64,000 nt of DNA from Charina bottae (GCA_023362775.1 JALMGJ010000004.1:52353298-52417297), one strand, 5' to 3'. Shown: positions 34,560-44,812, counted from the stretch's first letter. Made by a program: numbers and translations. Notes: a model not told the origin generated them from the letters alone.

Positions 34560-36480
34560 AAACAATAAATCAAAACAATAAATATAACAACAAATGCACA
34601 CATATATGAGCTTCTCATACATGTTTATATGTATATAAAATTTTATACAAGAATTTCAATAAAGGATAACCCTATTTCTTTATAATCATCCATAAATAAT
34701 CTACATCTGTAAGCAACTTGTTCATTAGTCACAATTAACATCAGGTCTTCAATCTACTGAGTAATTGAAGTGATAAATTTATTTTTCTAATGTTGAACAT
34801 CAAATTATTGATAAGGACAGAGAAAGTCAGTTTCTGTTGTTCTGCAGTCAATTTCATTGTAGTAGATATGTATTTAAAAAGAATATAGACACCTGAAAAT
34901 GTTAAACATTGTACAAAGTCAAATTAATATATGTAGTGATGTCTTCCCAAAATATAACAAATTTAGAACATTAAAAAACATGTTTTAGTGAAGTGTTGTA
35001 CTCATTGCATCTTCAACAACAGAATGATTTACTCATCCCTTTTCTATACAAATGTAAGTTCCAATAAATAAATAAAAATTGAATAAACTATAATATAAAA
35101 TCTATTGAAATTTTTCATAGAGACATTAAGATAGTTTTCCATTGCTAGACAAAATAGGGATCTCCAATTCCTTGCCATCCAACCTTTAAAATTTGCATAT
35201 TGAATTGATTTATTGATAACAAGTATTAATACAGACTAATTTTGGACTTTTTGTCTCATAAGATTGGTTATCATTTTTAATAGTTTAGATATCTCAGAAG
35301 CTGAAAATGCCACTGATCCAAATTGAGATATCAATAGATGATGGATCTGTAAATACTGCTAGCAGACAGCAGTAGACAAATGATATTTATCTTTTAACAA
35401 AGGGGATGATAAAACCTCATCATTACCATTCAATCTAGAGTAAAGTAAAAATTCCAGCATCCACCCAAATCTTCCATACAACAATTTCTTAAAATCAGTG
35501 TTAAGGTCTGGATTACCTCATAGTGTCAACTTAGCCTGTAAAAAAGGATCCAAGTGCAATTTTCTAGATATAGTATATCCAAATTTTCAAACTGATTTAA
35601 GTGATAAAAGATGTTTAATCTATTATATTTTGAACCAAAGACAGTCTAATTAACTAAAGGTGCTCTATACAAATAGTCCAAAATGGCACTGAACAGAGAA
35701 TTTATACTAAGTGAAGCCAATTATTGCTATATCATATGCATATATTAAAATTGCTAGATGTTTATTCATATTCTTAGGTGACTGGCCATTAAAGAGTTAA
35801 TGGGGCCAAAATACACCTTTGCTTTACAGCTCTCAAATTTGGTGTAGGAGCAGACACATAGGTTTCTGTGAGTTGAGAAGGGGGCAAGTAATAAAATGTG
35901 CATGATGATGTCATCATTCAGATGCCATTACTTATATGTGTGTATCAGAAATCAAGTATATGACTATGGCATTTAAGTGTTGATGATGTGTGTATATCAA
36001 TGTGTGCGTATCATCATTTTGACATCATGGTCTGCTGCAGAGAGTGCTGGGAAGAAAGATGCTTATCGTTGAGAGAAGTATTTTGATAGGGGGTTTTGAT
36101 TAGTGCCACCTGACAATGGCTATTAGCCAAGTCTACCAATTTCTCTTAGAGTTTAGACATTGCAATTGAGTGAAAGGCAGCTTTAAAATCAATGTGTCAT
36201 ATAAAAGGTACCTCTGAGAATATTGATATATTTCTTAATTAGTATTGGAGAACTATACAATAATCTATGATTGATCTATTGCTTCAAAATCATGCCTGTT
36301 TTAATGATTATTTTTTCTTCTAAGTCCATTCTTGTAATTTCCAGTTGAAGATGTTTGGCATCTAGTTTGCTGAGAGTATTTAATAGGCTGATAGGACAGA
36401 AGTCAAACGGATTTCTTTTTTCCCCCTTAATATTATTAGCAAGCTGTATGCCAGGCATCTCTGTGTGAAGCTTTTTGACT
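34560..36480 (-). mobile_element. decayed non-LTR retrotransposon with RT remnants
   Basis: Minus-strand translation gives FCPISLLNTLSKL (near 36400), a form of the RPISLLN reverse transcriptase motif. Further on it gives ILIYAYDIAII (near 35740), a form of the YADD catalytic box. Open patches such as GYTISRKLHLDPFLQAKLTL and KKLLYGRFGWMLEFLLYSRL follow with interspersed stops. The order along the strand is right for a single LINE. The clade is uncertain: L1-like or Jockey-superfamily. Confidence 0.6.
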
Positions 36481-36740
36481 GCATAGAACAGGACAGTGTC
36501 CTGAGAAAGGAGAGGATGGTGTTACGTTAGCACAGCCTATGCTGAATCAGAGAATAGTCCTGAAATATCTCTTTGAGAAGTACACAAGTATAACTGAATT
36601 GACTATGTTATACAGTTCTGTTGACCTCACATCCACACTGAGTTTTCAGTTGCAACTCCTCTTCTTTGCAATAGGGTACCTCATAAGAACAGACTAGCTT
36701 CCATCCTGTTGTGTTTTAGGAAAGCCACAAAATGGGGCTT

Positions 36741-36862
36741 TTTAGAAAATGGTTGTTGTGTGTTTTCCGGGCTGTGTGGCCGTGTTCTGGCAGTTTTTGT
36801 TCCTAATGTTTCGCCAGTAGCTGTGGCTGGCATCTTCAGAGGACAGGAGCACAGCTAGAAGA
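36741..36862 (-). mobile_element. terminal-repeat fragment of a second PLE family
   Basis: The minus strand reads CTCTGAAGATGCCAGCCACA, GCTACTGGCGAAACATTAGG, AACAAAAACTGCCAGAACAC and GGCCACACAGCCCGGAAAAC. This layout (CTGAAGA, inverted GCCAG/CTGGC, GAAAC) parallels the PLE repeat at 29540 with a different sequence. It matches a terminal repeat that is common in squamate genomes. Confidence 0.6.
36791..36845 (-). ncRNA. hammerhead-like motif, second PLE family, decayed
   Basis: The reverse complement has TCCT-CTGAAGA, stem II GCCAG/CTGGC, GAAA, then CATT where ACGTC-type sequence is expected, and AGGA, which can pair with TCCT as stem I. The changed CATT should prevent cleavage. Confidence 0.4.
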
Positions 36863-37059
36863 TTCTCTCTGTGCCCAAGTGTTTAGAAAACCTCAGGGGG
36901 AAATCTGGAATAAATTAGAAGTCCCTCTCTCCCTCCACTGGAACTACATTTCATTGTTTATTGTTGCTTGGAGAATATAGTAATTTTTTGCTACTGTTAC
37001 GTTTTTGCTACTGTTATTGGTTAGTTTGGTTATTTGGTTATATGGTTTGTACTATTTTC

Positions 37060-37135
37060 ATCTTGCTGTAAGAAGGGAATGTAAGCCATTCAGAGTCCTG
37101 CTGGACTGGAGCAGCATATAAGCCCCAGGAACTAA
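37060..37135 (+). mobile_element. L2-type LINE 3' tail fragment
   Basis: GAATGTAAGCCATTCAGAGTC followed by GGAGCAGCATATAAG resembles squamate L2 3' ends (GTAAGCCGCCCAGAGTC followed by a ...ATATAAAT tail). Confidence 0.45.
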
Positions 37136-37299
37136 GCAAACAAGATAAATCCAGGTTTTAGATAAAGCGAGACTGTCCCTTTATTACTCACTATCTGTTT
37201 CCCTCATCTGTATGGACTTGATAACCCACAGGGAATATTGACTGAGGTGGGTCTGACACAGTGAACCATAAAGCATACATATTATTATACATACTCATT

Positions 37300-37900
37300 G
37301 CCAGAAAGAATCCAGAATGCCCATTTTTCATCTGACTATGCTAGCCAGAAAACCAAGAGCTATATTGCTATATGCTGATGACCTGGTTGTACTGTCTCAG
37401 TCACTCATAAGGATAAAGAGTGCCCTTTGGCCTTTACCTTACCATTGTGCTGAAAAACATTTCAGCATGAACTTTAGTAAGACCAAAATCATGATATTTG
37501 CCAAAATGGCAGATTTGAGGGAGTGAAATACAGCATGTAAAGAGCTATGAATATATAGGATGTTTTTCCAGTTTTTTTAGATTACAAGCTCCTTGAAGGT
37601 TCAGGATGAGTTTGTTATAGTTAATGGCCAAAGACTCACTACAGCTATTCTTCAATTCTTCCATTCTAGAGGAAATCAACACGCTCCTGATATCAGAGGC
37701 TAAAGCTCTGGTCCAAATATTATAAGCCTCTCAGATATTTCTATGCCATACTTTTGCAGTTAGAAAGAGCACAGCCTGAATACCTTTTGACTGTTCTTTC
37801 TGTGGTTTCTGTGGGCCTGATGCAGATTTAATTACGGTTGGAAGCCAGACCTTGCCTTTGGCTTTTTAATTTTAGATTAAAATTGTACTTTTCGCCCATA
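37300..37900 (+). pseudogene. decayed LINE reverse transcriptase fragment
   Basis: The best frame (37317-37526) reads RAILLYADDLVVLSQSLIRI, then HFSMNFSKTKIMIF: the catalytic YADD box followed by the NxxKTK motif. Its spacing matches the LINE at the right edge (LLYADDMILMAHS ... INKSKSKVMVF), so they may belong to related families. Downstream translation has stops but retains an FDCSFCGFCGPDADL-like Cys cluster near 37800. It is non-functional. Confidence 0.6.
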
Positions 37901-38933
37901 GGACTGAGCCCTACAACCTGTTCAACACTCTTCAGTGTAACTAGTGCTGATACTTAGAAAGGAAATGAGGCTTGTGTGGAGTGGCAAAACTGGAATTGAT
38001 TTATTTGGTCAGGAGTGTTCTTCAAGTTTATTTTGGGAATAAATAAATAGTTTCACACCTCACTGTCAGCACCCTAAAATTATAAATGTAGAGTTTTTAT
38101 TCTGCTGTTATCTTCCCTCTTACAGGTTTTTCTCTTGTAGTACAGCATCTTAACCCCAGGAAAAAGGTTATTATATTCTCTATTATATTATCTCATTTAG
38201 TCAGAGGTTTAGTTGTTTCTAACAGCTAGAAATTTACCATACAAAGCATTATATGAACAGGTAATATACTGTAGATACAATCTCTTTCCCTTTCCCTTTC
38301 CTTTCTGTTTGCTCTGTCAACTGCCATCTTCCTTCACAGTCTTTTTCCTCAGTTTCCTATAGCTTTCTGTCCTGTCTTCATTTTAAGGATATTCCCAGTT
38401 AACCTTTTACATGTTTTATTAGAAAACAAGGAGTTTATTTCATACTCTTCTGTTTCATATGCTTCCCCCACCCCTGTTTCAAATCTCCCATGGGTATGAG
38501 AGTGCTAAAGAGGTTCTCAGACAGCAAAATATTCATAATTAACAAGTCTTTTAAACTTTGTAGTTACTTGAATAATATTGTGACTTTGAAACAACATAGA
38601 GCATTTATAGGTATCCAGTAGAAGCCTGGATACCTATGAATCAGCCAAGAGGCCATAACACCAGCATGAAAATGACTCAAATTATATAATTTTCACCTCA
38701 GTGCATGATGATGCCATGAGTTGTTTCAGTGCTCTTTCCTCAGCATTGCTACAGGGAAGATATTGCAATGTTCCTCTTTGGGACTAACTTGAATGGAGGA
38801 AAGCTGAAAAGTGAGTCATGTCCTTGTGCACTGTTCATACTATTGTGACCTGTTCTGCTCCCTTTCCCTCATTTTAGTAAATAGGCCAAGTAGACATGAT
38901 GAACATAGAACAGTAGCAAAGCAGTGTGGCAAG
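37901..38933. other. unassigned AT-rich DNA
   Basis: No feature is recognised. Confidence 0.5.
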
Positions 38934-38938
38934 AGTGG

Positions 38939-39199
38939 TGTCAGCCCCACAATGTAGACCAGACCAAGAAATCAACTCAACTGGAAGACTAAGCTACCTT
39001 TATTAAGATTGGCTATGGTAGCAGAATCTTGTAAGCCTGATCATTCTCCCCCCTCTTATACTCCTGTGAATTAGGGAGGTGTCTGAGCCATTTTGGTATG
39101 TCTTCTGCATGACTTGGGCTTAAGTCATGTTTTTCAACTCATTGCTTTGGCAACAGATCTTGCCTATCACTGTCAAGGTCATCCTCTTCACTCTCTACA
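38939..39199 (-). mobile_element. 261-bp solo LTR, family 1
   Basis: Perfect 5-bp duplications AGTGG lie at 38934-38938 and 39200-39204. On the minus strand it starts TGTAGAGAGTGAAG and ends GTGGGGCTGACA, with AATAAAGG (plus strand CCTTTATT) about 65 bp before the 3' end. It is related to copies at 8640 and 47136, all in the same orientation. Short TG...CA ends, a polyadenylation signal and 5-bp duplications support an LTR of a retrovirus-like or Gypsy element. Confidence 0.75.
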
Positions 39200-39204
39200 A
39201 GTGG

Positions 39205-39704
39205 GAACGTACCTGGGAGCTCCAGGTTAGACACCAGGTTCCTAGGCCTAAAGATGTTGTCAGACTTCTCCCCCATATCTGCTCTTCAATAGGCTAGGTC
39301 AGGAAATAGACACCCAAGGATTACAGGAATTGGGTTATTTTGAATTTCTTTTTCACACTCTCCCCTTTCTCAGGACTAAGTTGTCATTTTACCTCCCCTA
39401 ATGGCTCCTGCATACCTTCCTCAAAGTTATCTCCACATTCCTCTGCCCTCCTGCAGGGTAGAGTGGATTTAGCTAAACTAGGACACAAGAATCCAAGAAC
39501 TTTTGCTAAGGAATTTTATTACAAAAACCCGAAGAAGCCATTATGAAAGAATTCCAGTGACTGCTGGGAATCAATAGCTAGAGCTGTATATCAAATCAAA
39601 TCAAACCAAACCTTTATTATGGCCTTTGGACCAGAAAGCACAACAATAAAATACATAGATCTGTAATTATTAATAAAACTTAAATAATAAAATAATATCA
39701 AGGG
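39205..39704. other. unassigned DNA
   Basis: No feature is recognised. AATAAA-rich sequence at 39640-39700 precedes the R4 end. Confidence 0.45.
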
Positions 39705-39777
39705 ACCCCTATGGGTGGTATGTGTCTTCCTCAACCTCGGGTCCTCTACCAGAGGCCTGGGAGTTTGAGGGTTCTGC
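39705..39777 (-). mobile_element. R4/Dong LINE 3' terminus, extra copy
   Basis: These 73 bp match 40423-40495, the 3' end of the R4 copy, with one mismatch (CGGGTCC versus CGGGGCC). At the inner side both copies read GAGGGTTCTGC and then diverge: into R4 coding at 40496, and into a 36-bp minisatellite here. Confidence 0.7.
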
Positions 39778-39779
39778 CT

Positions 39780-40188
39780 TGCTTCTATGCCAGAGCCTTG
39801 CCTCACAACTCAGCCAAGCTTCGCGCCAAAGCCTTGCCGCCCTGCATCGCCGAGCTTCGAGTCAGAACCTTGTCTTGCTGCCCAACCAAGCCCCGTGCTG
39901 GAACCTGGTCTTGCCGCCCAGCTGTGCCTTGTGCCAGACCCTCGCCTCGCAGCAGCGCTTAGCCTTGTGTCAGAACCTTGCCTTGCCTCCAGGCCAAGCC
40001 TCATGCCGTAAACGTGCCTCACAGCCGCCGCACCAAGCCTCGTGCTGGAACCTCACCTCGCTGCCGCGCCAAGCCTCGTACCAGAACCTTGCCCCGCAGC
40101 CACCGTGCCAAGCCTCGCACCGGAACCTAGCCTTGCCTCCGCGCCAAGCCTCATGCCGGAATCTTGCCTTGCGGCCCATCCAAATACT
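39780..40188 (+). repeat. GC-rich minisatellite, about 36-bp unit
   Basis: About eleven degenerate units of the form AAGCCTCGTGCTGGAACC + TCACCTCGCTGCCGCGCC. Most are 36 bp and one is 39 bp. Because 36 is a multiple of three, several long frames on both strands run through it with a repeated 12-residue pattern (QASCRNLALPPR). I regard these as artefacts. Confidence 0.85.
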
Positions 40189-40327
40189 GGGTGGACTTCT
40201 TGCCCAGGGGCCAACACAAACTCAGGACTGGTGCCTTACATTGCTGCCACGTGGTGGCTGCCCACATGTGCGTCAGCTGGGAATTTATAACCGCAGGCAT
40301 TTTGAATTCCATGAGCACCTCGTGTCA

Positions 40328-40348
40328 ATATATATATGTATATATATG

Positions 40349-40387
<39 letters not shown>

Positions 40388-40402
40388 ACAAACACACACA
40401 GT
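40328..40402 (+). repeat. (TA)n(CA)n microsatellite
   Basis: ATATATATGTATATATATG followed by about 15 CA units. It lies just past the 3' end of the R4 copy. Confidence 0.95.
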
Positions 40403-40422
40403 ATAAAAAAAATTCCCTTCTC

Positions 40423-41535
40423 ACCCCTATGGGTGGTATGTGTCTTCCTCAACCTCGGGGCCTCTACCAGAGGCCTGGGAGTTTGAGGGTTCTGCGCAGT
40501 ATCTTAGCTGTCACTAGCATTGCACTCTTCTGGACAGAGAGCTCTGATGTTGCTCCTGGGATCTGTTGGAGCCACTCTCCCAGCTTTGGAGTCACAGCCC
40601 TGAGTGCTCCTACCACCACCAGGACCACTTTGGCTTTCACTTTCCACATCCTCTCTAGTTCCTCCTTCAGGTGCTGGTACTTCTCCAGCTTCTCATACTC
40701 CTTCTTCCTGATGTTGCTGTCACTTGGCACCGCTACATCTATCACCACTGCCGTCTTCTGGTCCTTGTCTACTACCACAATGTCTGGTTGATTGGCCAGT
40801 ACCTGCCTGTCTGTCTGGATCTGGAAGTCCCACAGGATCTTAGCCCTTTCATTCTCCATGACCTTCTGTGGAATCTCCCATCTGGACTTTGGAGGGTCTA
40901 GCCCATAAGCTGTGCAGATGTTTCTGTATACAATGCCAGCTACTTGGTTGTGCCGTTCAGTGTATGCTGTTCCTGCCTGCATCTTACACCCTGCCACTAT
41001 GTGTTGGACTGTCTCTGAGGCCTCACTGCACAGTCTGCACCTTGAGTCCTGTCTAGTGTGGTAGACTCCTGCTTCTATGGATCGGGTGCTTAGTGCCTGT
41101 TCTTGTGTTGCTATGATCAGTGCCTCAGTGTTGTCTTTTAGTCCAGCCCTTTCCAGCCACTGGTAGGATTTCCCAATGTCAGCCACCTCAGCTATCTGTC
41201 AATGGTACATCCCATGCAGGGTCTTGTCTTGTCATGGCACTTCCTCTGCCTGATTTTTCTTCCATGTCTGCTGCTGCTTCAGGCATTCTCTCAGCAGCTC
41301 ATCTTTAGGTGCCATCTTACTGATGTACTCCTGGATGCTCTGGGTCTCATCCAGGACAGTGGCTTTGACACTCACCAGACCCCATCTGCCCTCTTTCCGG
41401 CTGGTGTACAGTCTCTGGGTGTTGGACTTGGGGTGAAAACCTCCATACTTTGTAAGGAGCTTCTGGATCTTCACATCGGCAGCCTTCATGTCCTCCTTTG
41501 GCCAGCTCACTATACCAGCAGGGTATCTGATGATA
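40423..41535 (-). mobile_element. R4/Dong-type LINE, 3' half (copy b)
   Basis: The minus-strand copy begins within the region after the reverse transcriptase and runs to the 3' terminus ACCACCCATAGGGGT. Its upstream 175 bp (41357-41533) are duplicated, with divergence, at 42131-42302 in copy c. The two copies are therefore separate insertions and not one interrupted element. Confidence 0.8.
40464..41520 (-). pseudogene. R4-type C-terminal region with restriction-like endonuclease
   Basis: The upstream frame (YPAGIVSWPKEDMKAADVKI ... RLYTSRKEGRWGLVSVKATV) ends at a stop near 41230. A second frame (40464-41186) continues after it. The second frame has the zinc-knuckle-like CRLCSEASETVQHIVAGC and then PDIVVVDKDQKTAVVIDVAVPSD, which matches the PD-(D/E)xK endonuclease of R2/R4-type LINEs, with the catalytic Asp, Asp and Lys visible. 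At least two stop codons separate the frames, so this copy is dead. R4-type LINEs use this nuclease instead of an APE domain. Confidence 0.8.
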
Positions 41536-41588
41536 TTGTATGTATGTATGTATGTATGTATGTATGTATGTATGTATGTATGTATGTT
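41536..41588 (+). repeat. (TATG)n microsatellite
   Basis: About twelve TATG units, exactly at the 5' junction of R4 copy b. Confidence 0.95.
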
Positions 41589-41689
41589 TGTTCTCTTCCT
41601 TGTCTCTCCATTGAAAATATATATTAACAATTCACAGCAAGAAATTAAGATATTTGTCCTTCTAATATCGTACAATAAATTAACACCCA

Positions 41690-41967
41690 TGCCTGATGAA
41701 GCTAATTTAAAAAAATGTAATATCAGCATTGAGAACTGGGAAGCCCTAACTCATGAGCGTTTCAATTGGAGGTCATCCTTTATTAATGCCGCTATGGACT
41801 TTGAAGAAGCACGAGTACAGGGCGAAAGGGAGAAAAGAGCTAAAAGGAAGGCACGTCAGGCAAACCCTCATCATGACCGTCTCCCACCCGGAAACCTATG
41901 CCCTCATTGTGGGAGGTTGTGCGGATCCAGAATTGGCCTTTATAGCCACTTATGGATCCACCATTAA
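41690..41967 (+). pseudogene. LINE-like C-terminal zinc-finger fragment, clade unassigned
   Basis: An open stretch encodes NISIENWEALTHERFNWRSSF, a basic KRAKRKARQ segment, and the C2H2-like finger CPHCGRLCGSRIGLYSHLWIHH before a stop. W-R, basic run and SRIGLYSH finger occur at the C-termini of some LINE polyproteins. I cannot name the clade. It lies between the two R4 copies in the opposite orientation. Sequence around it (41590-42130) is otherwise unassigned. Confidence 0.5.
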
Positions 41968-42139
41968 AATTTTACCTTTGGAAGACAATCTTACTCGGCT
42001 ACGAGTGATCGCCAATGATGATTTGTATGTATATGAATTCCATTTGGCAGGGATATAACTTACAGAACTACATGCATGCTTAATGGACAACAATCATCGT
42101 TTATTCATAATATTGTTCCTGTGAATTTCAGTGGCTTTG

Positions 42140-43625
42140 ACACTCACCAGATCCCATCTGCCCTCTTTCCGGCTGGTGTACAGTCTCTGAGTTTTGGATG
42201 TGGGGTGAAAGCCTCTGTACATTGTGAAGAGCTTCCGGGTCTTCACATCAGCAGCCTCCATGTCCTCCTTTGGCCAGCTCACTATACTGGCAGCTTATCT
42301 GATGACTGGCAGGGCATACATGTTAATGGCATGGATCTTGTTCTTCCCATTGAGCTGGCTCTTCAGGACCTGTCTTATCCTTTGGTGGTACTTGGATGTT
42401 GCTGTCTTCCTTGCCTCCTCATCGTGGTTCCCATGTGACTGTGGGATACCAAGGTACTTGTAGCTGGTCTGTATGTCTGCTATGTGGCCTGCTGGTAGTT
42501 CCACCCCATCAGTCTTAACTACCTTTCCTCTCTTTACTACCATCCAGCCACACTTCTCTAGTCCGAATGACATCCCAATGTCTTCACTGTAGATCCGTGT
42601 CAGGTGGATCAGTGAGTCGATGTCTTGTGCGAGCTGTCTTGAGTTGACTTCCAGTGTTGTCTTCCACATGCCCATTGAGTTCTTGAGGAAGGTCCTTAGT
42701 GTCCTTTGTATAGCACCAGGCATTCACAGATCCATGTGTGTGGCATTGAGTCGTAGGCTTTCCTGTAGTCAATCCAGGCTGTGCTCAGATTAGTCTGTCT
42801 AGACCTTGAGTTTCGGGAGACTGCTCTATCTATGAGCAACTGGTGTTTGGAGCCTCTGGTGTTGTTCCCAATGCCCTTCTGAGCTGTGCTCATATACTGG
42901 CCTATATGGTCCTGCAGCTTGGCGGCTATGATGCCTGATAGGACATTCCATGTTGTGGGGAGGCAGGTTATTGGCCAGTAGTTGGATGGTGGTGTTCCCT
43001 TGTTGGGGTCTTTCATGATCAGCACTGTCCTACCTTGTGTTAGCCAGTCTGGGTGGGAGCCTGCTAATAGCAGCTGGTTCATCTGTGCTGCTAAGCGTTC
43101 ATGCACTGCTGTTAGTTTCTTTAGCCAGTAGATGTGGATCATGTCTGGGCCAGGTGCTGTCCAGCTCTTCATGTTCTTGACATGCTGTTGGACATCTGCT
43201 ACTGTGATGGTGACTGGTTCCTGCTCTGGGAAATTTCTGTGGTCTGCTCTCAGGTCCTGCAGCCACTTTGCACTGGTGTTATGTGTCTTCTCTTTCTCCC
43301 ATATGTTCTTCCAGTACTGTTCCGTTTCTGCTGTTGGTGGCTCTGCTGTTACTGTGTTGTTGCACTGCAGCTGGGAGTACACCTTGGATGGTTCTTTGGT
43401 GAATAGGGCATTTATCTTCTTGGCCTCTGCTTCTCTAGTGTATCTCCTTATCCTGGTAGCCAGTGCTGTGAGCCTTTGTTTAGCAGTCTCTAGGGCTTCA
43501 GATGGAGTCAGGCCCTTGTATTTTTTCAGTAGCCAAGTCTTATCCTTAATCTCCACACCCTTCTGTAGTTCTACCAGCTGACTAACTTCTCTCTGAGTTG
43601 CCTTGATCTTAGCCTCCAACCTCAT
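42140..43625 (-). pseudogene. R4 reverse transcriptase with catalytic segment deleted
   Basis: Frame 42696-43625 has the RT entry motifs (MKSWTAPGPDMIHIYWLKKL; GTPPSNYWPITCLPT; TAWIDYRKAYDSMPHTWI, motif A with its Asp). A frameshift follows near 42700. The next frame (42295-42723) goes from TLEVNSRQLAQ directly to DIDSLIHLTRIYSEDIGMSF. Between these points the region that should hold the x-x-DD catalytic box is missing. A stop at about 42290 precedes IVSWPKEDMEAADVKT. The copy cannot make an active enzyme. Confidence 0.75.
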
Positions 43626-43819
43626 TTTCCAGGGGGGGGGTACGTAGTGCTGTTCTTCTTGATCATGTAGCCAAGCATCTCCAGGATTATAGTGGCTGTA
43701 GCGTATACCAGTTCATTGGTTTGAGTTATAGTGGTAGTAGGGATTGTCATGAGGGCTCTGTTGGCATCTTCTAGCATACTATCTGATGACACTTCTCCAC
43801 TGACCCTTGGTAATCAGTC

Positions 43820-44272
43820 TCAAGAGTTGCCTGTAGCTAGTTTATCCATGATCTTTTGCCTCTTATCAGCTGCTGTGCTCTGTAATGGAGGGGGTGGCAG
43901 TGACGTTCCAGCTTTAGGTGTTGGCTGCACCTCCAGTTGTTCTTCTGGGTCTTCTTGAAACTGGGATATAATGTGTAGTTGGTCTATCTCAAGTTGTGAG
44001 AGCAGCTTCCTCTTCACTATGTTGAAGTGTTGGGTAACTAGCTGTTTCTCAGTTAGTGTGGATGCAGGTCTTCTGTCCATCCATAGTTCCCTCATATGTT
44101 TCATATATCCCCTCTGATTAGGTCTACTGTTGTAGTAGCATTCCATCAATTCCAGGTTCTCTTGTCTCGTCCATGTATGGTTTGTTCCAGTAGCCCACTT
44201 ATCATCAGATTGCCCTGGTTCCCCAAGATCTGACGTGGACCTTGTTAATCCGGGCGACGTCCAAGCAGGCAT
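43820..44272 (-). pseudogene. R4 N-terminal region with Myb-like DNA-binding segment
   Basis: A 150-aa open frame contains HTWTRQENLELMECYYNSRP followed by GYMKHMRELWMDR, with a tryptophan pattern like a Myb/SANT helix-turn-helix. This is known from the N-termini of R2/R4-type LINEs, where it helps target recognition. It ends at a stop after KLATGNS, and a gap with frame loss separates it from the RT frame at 43625. Confidence 0.65.
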
Positions 44273-44375
44273 GACTCTCTTAGTTCATGTCACTCTCATA
44301 TTTTGAGGTAGGCAGGTGAAGCGTTAGGGGGTCTTTGCCCAAGGACCTCTACTGGTAAGCTAGGTACAGCCGTAT

Positions 44376-44398
44376 GTGTATGTGTATGTGTATGTGTG

Positions 44399-44447
<49 letters not shown>

Positions 44448-44480
44448 ATCTATCTATCTATCATCTATCATCTTCCTTGA
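44376..44480 (+). repeat. (TGTGTA)n(TATC)n microsatellite
   Basis: GTATGTGTATGTGTATGTG is followed by about 15 TATC units and an imperfect extension. It abuts the 5' end of R4 copy c. Confidence 0.95.
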
Positions 44481-44521
44481 TTCCCTATAGAGAGAGCAAC
44501 AAAGGAGCATATGGCTTAGGG

Positions 44522-44804
44522 CAGTGCTTCCCAAAGTGCTGCCGTTGGTGACACACCAACGGCGGCAGTGGTGGCGGCGCGGGGGCGCGGGGGGGGGCAG
44601 TGCGGGGGGCGTGCGGGGGCAGGGGTGTGTATGGCGGCGGTGGCAGCGGCGGCGGCCTCTGCTAAAACGCGGAAGCACTGATGGCGCGCCGCTGCTGCCA
44701 CCGCCTTGCACACCCCTGCTGCCGCTTCCGGGTTGTGTGGCGACACACCAGACTGTGTGTTGCGACACACTAAAGTGTCATGACACACAGTTTGGAAAGC
44801 TGTG
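44522..44804. mobile_element. hAT-type MITE (copy B), CpG-rich interior
   Basis: It begins CAGTGCTTCCCAAAGTG and ends CAGTTTGGAAAGCTGTG. Target duplications GCTTAGGG (8 of 8) lie at 44514-44521 and 44805-44812. Near the ends are TGGTGACACACCAAC and GCGACACACTAAAGTG, as in copies A and C. The interior is GGC/GCG-rich and encodes no transposase. The opposite-strand frames here are composition artefacts. Confidence 0.9.
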
Positions 44805-44812
44805 GCTTAGGG

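Larger units (their letters stand above)
42131..44375 (-). mobile_element. R4/Dong-type LINE, 5' two-thirds (copy c)
   Basis: The minus strand runs from a 5' UTR-like leader near 44375 through the N-terminal frame and the reverse transcriptase region, and stops at 42131. It lacks the endonuclease. Loss of the 3' end is unusual for LINEs and suggests recombination or deletion after insertion. Confidence 0.75.

Noticed and set aside
39722..40486. 254-codon frame with Gln/Ala/Ser/Cys repeats
   Set aside because: It is the translation of a 36-bp minisatellite plus a (CA)n tract and runs into an R4 3' UTR. Comparable frames occur on the other strand.
41488..41690. Upstream part of the 159-codon plus-strand frame
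   Set aside because: It is the antisense of R4 copy b plus translated (TATG)n. Only the part after 41690 looks protein-like.
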